NCBI GenBank assembly: GCA_023417775.1
Contig: JAEZEJ010000053.1
Span: forward strand, 1-28,844
Reading direction: 5' to 3'
DNA length: 28,844 nt
Source of the DNA: Actinomycetes bacterium
Lineage (GTDB): Bacteria; Actinomycetota; Actinomycetes; Propionibacteriales; Nocardioidaceae
Shown in pieces: positions 1 through 7,412 of this stretch. How positions within the stretch are numbered: position 1 is the first letter of the stretch; every line of letters starts with the position of its first letter. Made by a program: the position numbers and the translations under genes. The notes under the pieces were generated by a model, which was not told where the DNA came from, did not search any database, and was given only the letters and a program-made list of their open reading frames with translations.

Positions 1-74
1 GAAGAGATCGGAGCGTCGTCGTAGTTCGGCTCGAAGTCCGCGAACGGAAGGTCGATGTACGGGTCGACGCTCAC
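1..74 (-). CDS. Partial small element-encoded protein (N-terminus only)
   Basis: An open frame starts at a GTG whose last two bases form the stop of the preceding gene (GTGA overlap at 74-71). It continues without a stop to the window edge. The 24 visible residues begin MSVDPYIDLPFADF and are acidic. Nothing identifies a family. The 4-bp overlap with its neighbour, the same strand and the same tight packing suggest it is the next member of the element's gene chain. It is too short for a functional call. Confidence 0.5.
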   Translation of the reverse strand, partial: MSVDPYIDLPFADFEPNYDDAPIS

Positions 75-328
75 GCGCTCACCCCCCGCTCTCGCAGGAT
101 CGAGCGCTGACGCTCGGCACGGTCGCGCTCGCCACGGCGCTCGCACAGGTCGACGAGCGACCCCGCCTCGGCGATGTGCCGCGCAACGGCGGCACTGACG
201 GCCTGCCGGGCGCGCCACTCGTCCTCGGCCTGCTCTCGACCGATCGAGATGCCGTGCTCCACGCCCAGCTCGTAGGACGCCAGGTGCAGCGTGTCCTCGT
301 GGCCGTAGACGAATCGGGGATCAGTCAT
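71..328 (-). CDS. Small hypothetical protein of the integrative element
   Basis: A protein of 85 residues if the ATG at 328 is used. That ATG overlaps the upstream gene's stop (ATGACTGA), which favours it; an in-frame GTG at 340 would add four residues. The protein is charged, with a C-terminal half rich in Arg, Glu and Ala (around DLCERRGERDRAERQR) that looks helical. No family or catalytic motif is recognised. It is packed between two other small ORFs with stop/start overlaps, the arrangement usual in phage and integrative-element cargo. The function is unknown. Confidence 0.55.
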   Translation of the reverse strand: MTDPRFVYGHEDTLHLASYELGVEHGISIGREQAEDEWRARQAVSAAVARHIAEAGSLVDLCERRGERDRAERQRSILRERGVSA

Positions 329-620
329 CGGCGCCACCACCGATCACCCGGTACAGGGGACGCAGCTCAGCGAGGATCACCACGGCGTTCTCGCCTCGAG
401 CCTTCGCGCGCCGCGCCGCGAGCTCGGCCGACTTCACCGTCAGGTAGGCACGCCGGCGATACTTCCCGCCATTGAGCCGCACCACGACGACGAACGTGCC
501 GTCGATGTGCCGGGCAAAGTCGTCCCAGCCGTGAGAAGTGGTCGGTAGAATGGGACTCAGGTCATCCGCCGGACCGCCGGGAGCCGCTTCCACCTTGTGG
601 GGGCGGCTTTCGTGTGCCAT
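321..620 (-). CDS. Small basic hypothetical protein of the integrative element
   Basis: A 99-residue protein starting at the ATG at 620, which overlaps the upstream stop by one base (TGATG); a GTG directly before it would add one residue. The first 35 residues are low in structure. The rest holds a beta-rich stretch (DGTFVVVVRLNGGKYRRR) followed by an Ala/Arg helix and another short beta stretch. This could be a small nucleic-acid-binding fold, but no named domain is recognised. The one-base overlap implies it is translated together with the upstream gene. The function is unknown. Confidence 0.55.
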   Translation of the reverse strand: MAHESRPHKVEAAPGGPADDLSPILPTTSHGWDDFARHIDGTFVVVVRLNGGKYRRRAYLTVKSAELAARRAKARGENAVVILAELRPLYRVIGGGADD

Positions 621-940
621 CACGCAGCATCACCGCCCGCGAGAGCGGCAAGTTCCGCCTCAGCAGAGGCAGCGGTCGCCGTCTCCTCACGGGCGCGACG
701 CCTAGCGCGCGCCGACTTGAGGGCGAGACGGGCAAAGTAGGCCTTGCGCGCGTGCTCCGCGCGACGTGCACGCTCGTCCGGTGGCAGCGAATCGTCGGGG
801 TCGACCTGGCGCTCGAACTTCGCCATCAGCGCGGCCCGCGCGGGGGCTGTGCGCGCGGACCGATCGGTCGTGCGCGCCCACGAGTCGTGAGCGGCAATTT
901 GGGCAGAAAGCCGACGCTCAGCGGCAGCATTAGCAGCCAT
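620..940 (-). CDS. Conserved small Ala/Arg-rich protein of actinobacterial mobile elements
   Basis: A 106-residue protein. The ATG at 940 is chosen because GGAGAA lies about eight bases upstream; a longer version to 958 has no such site. It is almost entirely helical and basic (KAYFARLALKSARARRRAR). From memory, a pattern of HxSWARTxDRxARTAPARAA followed by FExxVDPD and ERARRAExARKAYF recurs in small proteins of actinobacterial prophages and integrated elements; I cannot verify this by search. It is the first gene of the leftward chain of small ORFs. The role is unknown, with DNA binding possible from its charge. Confidence 0.6.
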   Translation of the reverse strand: MAANAAAERRLSAQIAAHDSWARTTDRSARTAPARAALMAKFERQVDPDDSLPPDERARRAEHARKAYFARLALKSARARRRAREETATAASAEAELAALAGGDAA

Positions 941-1117
941 GGGGGTTCTCCGTAGCAACCCAATGCCGCTGACGTAACGCGGCTTGCTACCGTCTACGAG
1001 CCCGTGGGCCCGCCCGTTTACGCCCGTCGGCGGCCGCCCGGAGTGTAGACGGCAGGAGAACCTCCGAAGCCAGAATAGCGGTGTACGACGCCCTTGTCTC
1101 GCATCGCCAGGGTGTTG
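941..1117. promoter_or_regulatory. Gap between integrase and small-ORF chain with inverted repeats
   Basis: No gene is seen in these 177 bases. The stretch should carry the promoter of the leftward small-ORF chain. It contains GTAGCAA at 952-958 facing TTGCTAC at 984-990, and CCGTCTAC at 990-997 facing GTAGACGG at 1045-1052. A further TTGCTAC at 1115-1121 overlaps the integrase stop. These may be operator or recombinase arm sites; no clear -35/-10 pair was identified. Confidence 0.35.
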
Positions 1118-2023
1118 CTACAGATCCCCCAGATTGAGCGAGCGCGCCTCTGCCGCGGCACGCTCCGAAGCGCGCGCCCTCGTGTACCTCATCAGCATGT
1201 CGGGCTGAGACCAGCCCGCGACCGCCATCAACCCACCCTCAGAGCCGCCGGCCGCGAGCCATCGGTGCGCGGCGGTGTGCCGTAAGAGGTGCGGGTGAAA
1301 GCCCGAGATCCCGGCCATCTTGGCGCGGTAGCCGAGCGCCTTGTGCAGCGCGTCGTAGGAGAACGCCTTGCCGCGGTCGCCCAGCCACAGAGCAGGGGTG
1401 TCAGCGAGGCGGTGGGTGCGGCGGACTCGGATGTAACGGTCGAGAGCACGGGCGGTCTGTGGCCCGAACGGCACGACGCGCCCCTTCCCGCCCTTGCCGC
1501 GACGCACGACCGCAGTGCCCGACGAAAGGTCGATGTCGGGCAGCTCGATTGCGACGCACTCCCCCGCGCGCATCCCGGACTCGACCATCAGGCGCACGAT
1601 CGCCTCGTCGCGTCGCTCCCGGAGCTCGGGGCCGGTGCACGCCTTGATGAGTGCCTTGATCTGGTCATCCGTCAACGGCTCGATGACCTTCGCGTCGAGC
1701 TTCGGCGCCTTGAGCCCTACCAACGGGTCGGCGGGAAGTTCACCCTCTTCGAGCAGCCAGGCAGCGAACCGACGCACGCCCAGCTGGCGTGACCGCACCG
1801 TCGCGGCCTCGCGCCCTGCGTCGAGCAGTGCCGCCGTGAAGCCGTTGACCGTGGGTCGATCGAGCACGGCTGGCACGCCGGCCTCGGCACAGTAGGAGAG
1901 GAACGCGCGGACGCCGTCGGTGTACGACTTCACGGTCGCTGGGGACTTCCGCTCGGCCCGCAGAGCCAACTCCCACGACGGCAGGAGGCTCCCGAGGTCG
2001 AGGGGTTGCTGAAGCTTCGGCAC
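1118..2023 (-). CDS. Tyrosine recombinase / integrase
   Basis: A site-specific recombinase of the phage integrase family, expected to insert and excise the element that lies to its left. With the chosen start it has 301 residues. An N-terminal SAM-like core-binding domain (about 10-95) contains the ALRAERKSPATVKSYTDGVR helix. The catalytic domain follows. Its signature residues are Arg152 (SGMRAGE), a beta-hairpin Lys at 177 or 180 (GKGGKGR), His245 and Arg248 (HLLRHT), Trp271 in place of the second His (AGWSQ), and the nucleophile Tyr280 (MRYTRA). All are present, so it looks active. The GTG at 2023 is preferred because AGGGTG lies six bases upstream; a TTG at 2056 or GTG at 2032 could extend it. 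It ends 22 residues after the tyrosine and reads away from the neighbouring sigma gene. Confidence 0.9.
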   Translation of the reverse strand: MPKLQQPLDLGSLLPSWELALRAERKSPATVKSYTDGVRAFLSYCAEAGVPAVLDRPTVNGFTAALLDAGREAATVRSRQLGVRRFAAWLLEEGELPADPLVGLKAPKLDAKVIEPLTDDQIKALIKACTGPELRERRDEAIVRLMVESGMRAGECVAIELPDIDLSSGTAVVRRGKGGKGRVVPFGPQTARALDRYIRVRRTHRLADTPALWLGDRGKAFSYDALHKALGYRAKMAGISGFHPHLLRHTAAHRWLAAGGSEGGLMAVAGWSQPDMLMRYTRARASERAAAEARSLNLGDL

Positions 2024-2061
2024 GGGATTCACCCTAGCCGATATCTGGACTAGCAACGCTG

Positions 2062-2124
2062 TGCGGTGCTACCTTCGGCGTGTCAGGCACCCGAAAAGGT
2101 GATCTGACCTGCGGTAGCACCGCA
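2062..2124. repeat. Perfect 12-bp inverted repeat between integrase and sigA
   Basis: TGCGGTGCTACC at 2062-2073 is exactly matched in reverse complement by GGTAGCACCGCA at 2113-2124, with 39 bases between. It fills the gap between the integrase start and the sigma gene stop at 2140. It may be part of the attachment site or recombinase arm sites. A terminator is also possible, although the spacer is long and no U-run follows. Confidence 0.6.
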
Positions 2125-2139
2125 TCAGCGGCGTCTGCG

Positions 2140-3384
2140 TCAGTCGAGGTAGTCGCGCAGGACCTGCGAGCGCGACGGGTGGCGCAGCTTCGACATCGTC
2201 TTCGACTCGATCTGACGGATGCGCTCGCGCGTCACGCCGTAGACCTTGCCGATCTCATCGAGCGTCTTGGGCTGACCGTCCGTGAGGCCGAAGCGCATCG
2301 AGACGACACCGGACTCGCGCTCGCTGAGCGTGTCGAGCACCGCGTGCAGCTGCTCCTGCAGCAGAGTGAAGGAGACGGCATCGGCTGGGACGATCGCCTC
2401 GGAGTCCTCGATGAGGTCGCCGAACTCGCTGTCGCCGTCCTCGCCGAGGGGCGTGTGCAGGCTGATCGGCTCACGGCCGTACTTCTGGACCTCGACGACC
2501 TTCTCGGGCGTCATGTCCAGCTCTTGGGCCAGCTCCTCCGGCGTGGGCTCGCGACCGAGATCCTGCAGCATCTGACGCTGGACGCGGGCGAGCTTGTTGA
2601 TGACCTCGACCATGTGGACCGGGATACGGATCGTGCGGGCCTGATCGGCCATCGCGCGGGTGATCGCCTGACGGATCCACCAGGTGGCGTAGGTCGAGAA
2701 CTTGAAGCCCTTCGTGTAGTCGAACTTCTCGACCGCACGGATCAGACCGAGGTTGCCCTCCTGGATGAGGTCCAGGAAGAGCATGCCGCGGCCCGTGTAG
2801 CGCTTGGCGAGCGAGACGACCAGGCGCAGGTTGGCCTCGAGCAGGTGGTTCTTGGCGCGGCGGCCGTCGATGACGATCCACTCGAGCTCTTCGCGGGTCT
2901 TGGCCGAGAGCCGGCCGCCCTTGCCGAACTTCTCCTCGGCGAACAGGCCGGCCTCGATCCGCTTGGCCAGCTCGACCTCCTCGCCGGCGGTGAGCAGCGA
3001 GACCTTGCCGATCTGCTTGAGATAGTCCTTGACCGGGTCGGCGGTCGCGCCGGCCACCATCACCTGCTGGGCGGGCTCGTCCGTGTCATCGGAGGTCGAC
3101 AGCGTGAAGGACGACTCCTCGTCCTCCTTCAGCGTCGGATCGGTGGCCAGATCCTTCTCGAACTCCGCATCGGGGATATCGGGCAGGATCTTCTTGCCGT
3201 TGGCATCGACCTTGGCGGCCTCGGGGACCTCGAGCGCCTCGGCGAGGTCGATGGTGCCCTCGAGCACCTCGGCGGCGTCCGCAGCGGACCCCTTCTTCGC
3301 CGTGGCCGACTTCTTGGCGGCCGTCTTCTTGGCGGGTGCCTTCGCTGGGGCCGTCTTCTTCGTCGAGCCAGCTGCTGGAGTCAC
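2140..3384 (-). CDS. sigA: Principal RNA polymerase sigma factor (SigA/HrdB/RpoD type)
   Basis: The housekeeping sigma-70 factor that directs RNA polymerase to most promoters. It has 414 residues from a GTG start with GAGG about 11 bases upstream. The first 100 residues are non-conserved: a Lys/Ala-rich stretch (AKKTAAKKSATAKK) and then an acidic region. Region 1.2 lies at about 116-149 (DPVKDYLKQIGKVSLL), region 2 at about 181-257 (NLRLVVSLAKRY, DLIQEGNLGLIRAVEKFDY, FSTYATWWIRQAI), region 3 at about 258-335 and region 4 at about 349-405 with the helix-turn-helix GVTRERIRQIE. The terminal VLRDYLD is the usual group 1 ending, so the mobile element next door has not truncated it. It lies downstream of, and on the same strand as, the ligase-like gene, with its own likely promoter between them. 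Confidence 0.96.
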   Translation of the reverse strand: MTPAAGSTKKTAPAKAPAKKTAAKKSATAKKGSAADAAEVLEGTIDLAEALEVPEAAKVDANGKKILPDIPDAEFEKDLATDPTLKEDEESSFTLSTSDDTDEPAQQVMVAGATADPVKDYLKQIGKVSLLTAGEEVELAKRIEAGLFAEEKFGKGGRLSAKTREELEWIVIDGRRAKNHLLEANLRLVVSLAKRYTGRGMLFLDLIQEGNLGLIRAVEKFDYTKGFKFSTYATWWIRQAITRAMADQARTIRIPVHMVEVINKLARVQRQMLQDLGREPTPEELAQELDMTPEKVVEVQKYGREPISLHTPLGEDGDSEFGDLIEDSEAIVPADAVSFTLLQEQLHAVLDTLSERESGVVSMRFGLTDGQPKTLDEIGKVYGVTRERIRQIESKTMSKLRHPSRSQVLRDYLD

Positions 3385-3452
3385 CGGGACATCAACCTCG
3401 CATCATCGGTGGAAGGGCGCGACAAACAGCCCTGTGGTCAACCTCTGGGCAC

Positions 3453-3481
3453 TAGTGTGCCACGCGGGGGAAACCGCCCAA
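3453..3481 (-). promoter_or_regulatory. Candidate sigA promoter
   Basis: Read on the minus strand, TTGGGC (3481-3476) is followed after 17 bases by ACACTA (3458-3453), about 70 bases before the sigA start. The -10 is poor and lies in a small palindrome, GGCACACTAGTGCC. This is a guess from position and spacing. Confidence 0.3.
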
Positions 3482-3504
3482 GCGAGCGATGCCGCTTCTG
3501 CCCC

Positions 3505-4974
3505 TCATGACCAGGTGTGCACTGGCTCACCGGTGAGCATGTTCTGCTGATATTCCACCGTCAGATCGCGCATCGCCGTCAGCCGGTCGGTGTGCCGGTG
3601 CTCGTGCCGCTCGAAGGCCTCGATCATCCAGGTCGCGCCATTGCGACCCCGCAGACACCGCTCCTCGATGATCCCGAGCAGTCGTTCGGCCACATCGGCG
3701 TCGACATCGCTGGAGTCCAGGCCGGCGCGCGCCCGCGGCAGCAGATGGCGCACGACGAGCTCGCGCGCCGGGACGGTGCCGACACCGGGCCAGTACAGCT
3801 CCGTCTCGATACCGGTCCGGGCCGCCTCGTGGAAGTTCTCCTCGGCGGCCCGGAAGGAGAGCTGCGACCACACCGGCCGGTCCGCGACCACGAGAGCCTT
3901 GACCAGGCCGTAGAAGAAGGCCGCATTCGCCAAGGTGTCGACCACCGTGGGACCCGCGGGCAGCAGGCGGTTCTCGATACGCAGGTGCGGCCGTCCGCCG
4001 GCCACATCGTAGATCGGCCGGTTCCACCGGTACACCGTGCCATTGTGCAGCTTGAGCTCGCCGAGGTCCGGCACGCGCCCGGCCGCCAGCTCCTCGACCG
4101 GGTCCTCGTCCTCGACGACCGGAAGCAGCGCCGGGAAGTACTTGGAGTTCTCCTCGAAGAGATCGAAGACCGAGGTGATCCAGCGCTCACCGAACCACAC
4201 GCGCGGCCGGACCCCCTGCGCCTTGAGCTCCTCGCTGCGGGTGTCCGTGGCCTGCTCGAAGAGGGCGATCCGGGTCTCGTGCCACAGCTGGCGTCCCAGG
4301 AGGAAGGGCGAGTTGGCGCCGACCGCCAGCTGCACGCCGGCCACCGCCTGCGCGGCATTCCACGCGGCGCCGAACTCATCGGGCTCGACCTGCAGGTGCA
4401 GCTGGGTGCTCGTACAGGCGGCCTCGGGGATGATCGTGTCCGTGGTGGTGGCGAGCCGGTCCACGCCGTCGATCTCGATCTCGATGTCCTCGCCCCGTGC
4501 CGCCAGGATCTGCTCGGACAGCAGGTGATAGCGGGGATTGGACGAGATCGCGTCCGCGGAGAAGTGTTCCGCGGTGAGGGTCGGCAGGATGCCGATCATC
4601 ATCAGGTGCGCGTCGACCTCGCTCGCCCGGCTCTCGGCGCGAGCGAGGTCATCTCGCAAGGTGTCGGCGATGGTCGCGATCCCCCGCCCGGCGATCGGCA
4701 CGGGCGGCACGTTCACCTCCAGGTTGAACAGGCCGAGCTCGGTCTGGAAGTCGTCATCGGCGATCTGTTCGAGTGCCTCCGCATTGCGCAGAGCCGGGAT
4801 GCCTCGAGCGTCGACCAGATTGAACTCGACCTCGATGCCGATCTGCGGTTCGGCGACCGAGAAATCGTGATCGCTGAGCATCGAGGCGAAGGCGTCGAGA
4901 CACCGTCGGACCTTACGGCGATACCGCGTGCGGTCCTCGCGGCTGAACTCCCTCGGGGCGACATCCTGTCCCAT
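3505..4974 (-). CDS. Glutamate-cysteine ligase-like carboxylate-amine ligase (GCS2 family)
   Basis: A 489-residue member of the GCS2-type glutamate-cysteine ligase family, enzymes that join the gamma-carboxyl of glutamate to an amine using ATP. The conserved active-site region IGIEVEFNLVD is at about 45-55 and a second, FNLEVNVPP, at about 83-91. Later segments STQLHLQVEPDEF and RIENRLLPAGPT match the substrate and metal-binding strands of the family. Mycothiol rather than glutathione is the usual actinobacterial thiol, so the product may not be gamma-glutamylcysteine for glutathione. An EgtA-like or other gamma-glutamyl role is possible, but no egt genes lie nearby. The ATG at 4974 is 21 bases after the DUF4192 stop, and a possible promoter sits directly before it. 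The family call is firm; the substrate is not. Confidence 0.8.
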   Translation of the reverse strand: MGQDVAPREFSREDRTRYRRKVRRCLDAFASMLSDHDFSVAEPQIGIEVEFNLVDARGIPALRNAEALEQIADDDFQTELGLFNLEVNVPPVPIAGRGIATIADTLRDDLARAESRASEVDAHLMMIGILPTLTAEHFSADAISSNPRYHLLSEQILAARGEDIEIEIDGVDRLATTTDTIIPEAACTSTQLHLQVEPDEFGAAWNAAQAVAGVQLAVGANSPFLLGRQLWHETRIALFEQATDTRSEELKAQGVRPRVWFGERWITSVFDLFEENSKYFPALLPVVEDEDPVEELAAGRVPDLGELKLHNGTVYRWNRPIYDVAGGRPHLRIENRLLPAGPTVVDTLANAAFFYGLVKALVVADRPVWSQLSFRAAEENFHEAARTGIETELYWPGVGTVPARELVVRHLLPRARAGLDSSDVDADVAERLLGIIEERCLRGRNGATWMIEAFERHEHRHTDRLTAMRDLTVEYQQNMLTGEPVHTWS

Positions 4975-4981
4975 AGCCGAC

Positions 4982-5011
4982 AGCGTAGTGGCGTCTCACG
5001 CCGGATGTCGG
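4982..5011 (-). promoter_or_regulatory. Candidate promoter giving a leaderless ligase transcript
   Basis: On the minus strand, CCGACA (5011-5006) and TACGCT (4987-4982) are 18 bases apart. The -10 ends seven bases before the ATG at 4974, which would place transcription start at about the start codon. No Shine-Dalgarno sequence is visible. Confidence 0.4.
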
Positions 5012-5979
5012 TCGAAGGATCGCTCCGTCGACGCCCCGGTCTCCGGAGCCTCGTAGACGCGCGGGTCGAGCCCGCATTCGACCATGCGTCCGAGCAGTCC
5101 GGCGAGCGTGTACTCGGGGTCGAGCGACCGCGCCCGGTCCAGGGCATTGATCGCCCGGGCCCCGTCGCTCGCCTGCCACGCGGCGAAGCCGGCCAGGCAC
5201 AGCATCGGCACAGCCTCCACACCGCCCACGAGACGTGCCGCCGCGACCCAGATGTCGTACATGCGTCGAGCATCGCCCGCCGTGATCCTCGCCCACGCCG
5301 CATCGCGGCCGGGGAGCCATTGGCACAGCACCGACATCAGCACCAGGGTCCCGTCGTCGAAGGCCTCACCGTCGAGCAGTCGCGTCATCTCCTGTGCGTG
5401 CTCGCGCGCCCAGTGCGGACCGACGGGGAGCCGTTCGGCGACGATGTCCGCGAAGGATCGATCGACCCAGTCCCGGCGTGGTCGTGCGATCGGCTCGATC
5501 TCACGCCACAGGTCCTCGCGGTCGTCGAGAACCACCACGCCCTCCGCGGCAGCCCTGAGTCGTACCTCGTGCGTCGCGGTCAGCGCATAGGGCTCCCCTG
5601 CCGCCGGACAGTCCGGCAGGTCCGTCCAGAGCCGGTCGCGGGTCGCCCAGAGGCCGAGCACCTCGGGCAGGCGCTCGGGCAACAGCTCGCGCACCCGATG
5701 GACCATGTCCTCCGCCAGGGCGGGATCCTCCGACAACCCGACGAGGATCACGCCGTCGCCCTCCTGGCGGCTGAGGTGATGTACCAGCATCCGCGCGATC
5801 GTCTCCGCGTGCGCGTCCTCGTGCGGCAGGTCGAGGCGTGCCTTGAAGCCCAGACGGTGTCGGGGACCGCTGACGCAGATCCCGATGATCGACTCGCGTG
5901 GCACGAAGCCGAAGGCGGCGGGAAGGGTGTTGAGCAGATCCTCGAAGGTGCGGGCGCGGTACGGGTTCGTCGTGTCCAT
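4996..5979 (-). CDS. DUF4192 family protein
   Basis: A 327-residue cytoplasmic protein of the actinobacterial DUF4192 family, whose function is not established. The family hallmark is near the N-terminus: FEDLLNTLPAAFGFVPRES followed by the beta stretch IIGICV (about 12-37). The middle has alternating helices and strands (GVILVGLSEDP, GVVVLDD). The C-terminal third is helical and Ala-rich (CLAGFAAWQASDGARAINAL), resembling helical-repeat packing. No signal peptide or membrane span is seen. It starts at an ATG with no good ribosome site. It is divergent from dinB across a 113-base gap and leads into the ligase-like gene, so the two may be transcribed together. Confidence 0.8.
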   Translation of the reverse strand: MDTTNPYRARTFEDLLNTLPAAFGFVPRESIIGICVSGPRHRLGFKARLDLPHEDAHAETIARMLVHHLSRQEGDGVILVGLSEDPALAEDMVHRVRELLPERLPEVLGLWATRDRLWTDLPDCPAAGEPYALTATHEVRLRAAAEGVVVLDDREDLWREIEPIARPRRDWVDRSFADIVAERLPVGPHWAREHAQEMTRLLDGEAFDDGTLVLMSVLCQWLPGRDAAWARITAGDARRMYDIWVAAARLVGGVEAVPMLCLAGFAAWQASDGARAINALDRARSLDPEYTLAGLLGRMVECGLDPRVYEAPETGASTERSFDRHPA

Positions 5980-6092
5980 GGCAGGAGCGTGCGGGCGATG
6001 CCCCGATCTGACCAGGGCGCGCGCGTCGCCCCTGTGGACAGGCCATCTGATGTGGACGACGGGTTGTCAGGGGTCCAGGTGACAATAGGATC

Positions 6093-7412
6093 ATGCGCAC
6101 GACCGCATCGATCCTCCATCTGGACCTCGATGCCTTCTTCGCTGCCGTCGAGCAGCGCGACAAGCCGTCGCTCCGCGGCAAAGCGGTGATCGTCGGTGGT
6201 GTGGGAGGGCGTGGCGTCGTCTCGACCGCCTCCTATGAGGCGCGGCGCTTCGGGGTCCGCTCGGCCATGAGCATGGCCGAGGCACGGAGCCGCTGCCCCC
6301 ACGCCGCCGTCCTGGGCGGTCGGTTCGAGGCCTATCGCGCGGCCTCGCGCATCGTCATGGACCGACTGCGCGATCTCTCGCCACGGGTGCAGCCGCTGTC
6401 CCTCGACGAGGCCTTCGTGGATCTCGCCGCGCACGACGACTTCGACCCCGAGACCGTCGAGGATCTCGTCACGACGCTGCGCGCCGATATCGAGGAGCTG
6501 ACCGACGGTCTCACCTGCTCGGTCGGGGTCGCCAGCTCGAAGTTCCTCGCCAAGATCGCCAGCGAGCTCAACAAGCCGAACGGCCATTTCATCGTCGCTC
6601 CAGGCTCGGAGCAGCAGCTCCTCGCGCCGATGCGCGTCAGCGCCATCCCCGGGGTCGGCCCGGCCACCACCGAACGACTGCGGAGACTCGGCGTGGAGAC
6701 CATCGAGCAGTTGCGCTCGATCTCCCTCGACGAGCTCAGCGGCAGCCTCGGCAATGCCTCGGGCCGATCGTTGTACCAGCTGGCGCGCGGCCAGGACGAT
6801 CGCGAGGTCGAGTCGCATCGGGAGGCCAAGTCGGTGAGCGTGGAGGACACCTTCCCCGTCGACATCGCGGACCGCGCCGAGCTCGAAGCCGTCACCGACG
6901 CACTGGCACGCACCGTCGCCCGGCGACTCCGAGGTGCGGGCCAGTCGGGACGCACCATCACCCTGAAGCTGCGACGGCACGACTTCGAGACGCACACCCG
7001 ATCCACCACGCTGGCGGCGCCCACCGATCACCCCCGCATCATCACCGAGACCGCCCTCGACCTGCTGAAGGCCGCGGACGTCACCGGCGGTCTGCGTCTG
7101 CTCGGCGTCGGGGTCTCGGGGCTGACCGACTGGGTCCAGGACGACCTGTTCACCCCCGAGAGCACGCCCGAGGACGACGCTCCCCCGGCTCGGTACGCTC
7201 GGCGCAGCCGCATCGTCGGTGTCTGGTCTCCCGGCATGGACGTCCACCACGCCGAGCACGGGGACGGCTGGGTGTGGGGATCGGGCCTGGGACGGGTGAC
7301 GGTCCGCTTCGAGACCCGGCAGACCCCGGCCGGCCCGATCCTGACCTTCGCCGCCGACGACCCGGCACTGAGCCTCGCGGGCCCGGAGGCGGCCGGTACG
7401 GTCGAGACATGA
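6093..7412 (+). CDS. dinB: DNA polymerase IV (Y-family translesion polymerase)
   Basis: An error-prone Y-family polymerase that copies past damaged template bases. It has 439 residues. Catalytic carboxylates are Asp11 (LHLDLDAFFAAVEQ) and the Asp105-Glu106 pair (SLDEAFVDL). The thumb helix-hairpin-helix (AIPGVGPATTERLRRLG) and little-finger domain follow. QDDLF at 349-353 fits a beta-clamp-binding motif. The last 80 residues are an extra beta-rich tail (HGDGWVWGSGLGRVTVRFE) that I associate with actinobacterial Pol IV; its role is unclear. No LexA-type box was found upstream. Its stop overlaps the next start as ATGA, so the peptidase gene is probably co-translated. Confidence 0.93.
   Translation: MRTTASILHLDLDAFFAAVEQRDKPSLRGKAVIVGGVGGRGVVSTASYEARRFGVRSAMSMAEARSRCPHAAVLGGRFEAYRAASRIVMDRLRDLSPRVQPLSLDEAFVDLAAHDDFDPETVEDLVTTLRADIEELTDGLTCSVGVASSKFLAKIASELNKPNGHFIVAPGSEQQLLAPMRVSAIPGVGPATTERLRRLGVETIEQLRSISLDELSGSLGNASGRSLYQLARGQDDREVESHREAKSVSVEDTFPVDIADRAELEAVTDALARTVARRLRGAGQSGRTITLKLRRHDFETHTRSTTLAAPTDHPRIITETALDLLKAADVTGGLRLLGVGVSGLTDWVQDDLFTPESTPEDDAPPARYARRSRIVGVWSPGMDVHHAEHGDGWVWGSGLGRVTVRFETRQTPAGPILTFAADDPALSLAGPEAAGTVET

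Noticed and set aside
2101..2110. AGGT-N6-ACCT near the sigA end as a possible operator
   Set aside because: Only four paired bases on each side; too short to separate from chance beside the much stronger 12-bp repeat.
2080..3510. A 476-residue plus-strand frame opposite sigA
   Set aside because: Leu/Arg/Asp-rich shadow of the sigma gene; no start signal or family.
5980..6092. Possible SOS box before dinB
   Set aside because: No GAAC-N4-GTTC or related LexA pattern was found in the gap between DUF4192 and dinB.
3517..6189. An 890-residue plus-strand open frame antisense to the ligase and DUF4192 genes
   Set aside because: It mirrors the codon pattern of the real minus-strand genes, is rich in Arg, Gly and Asp without any domain, and runs through two genes and a promoter gap.
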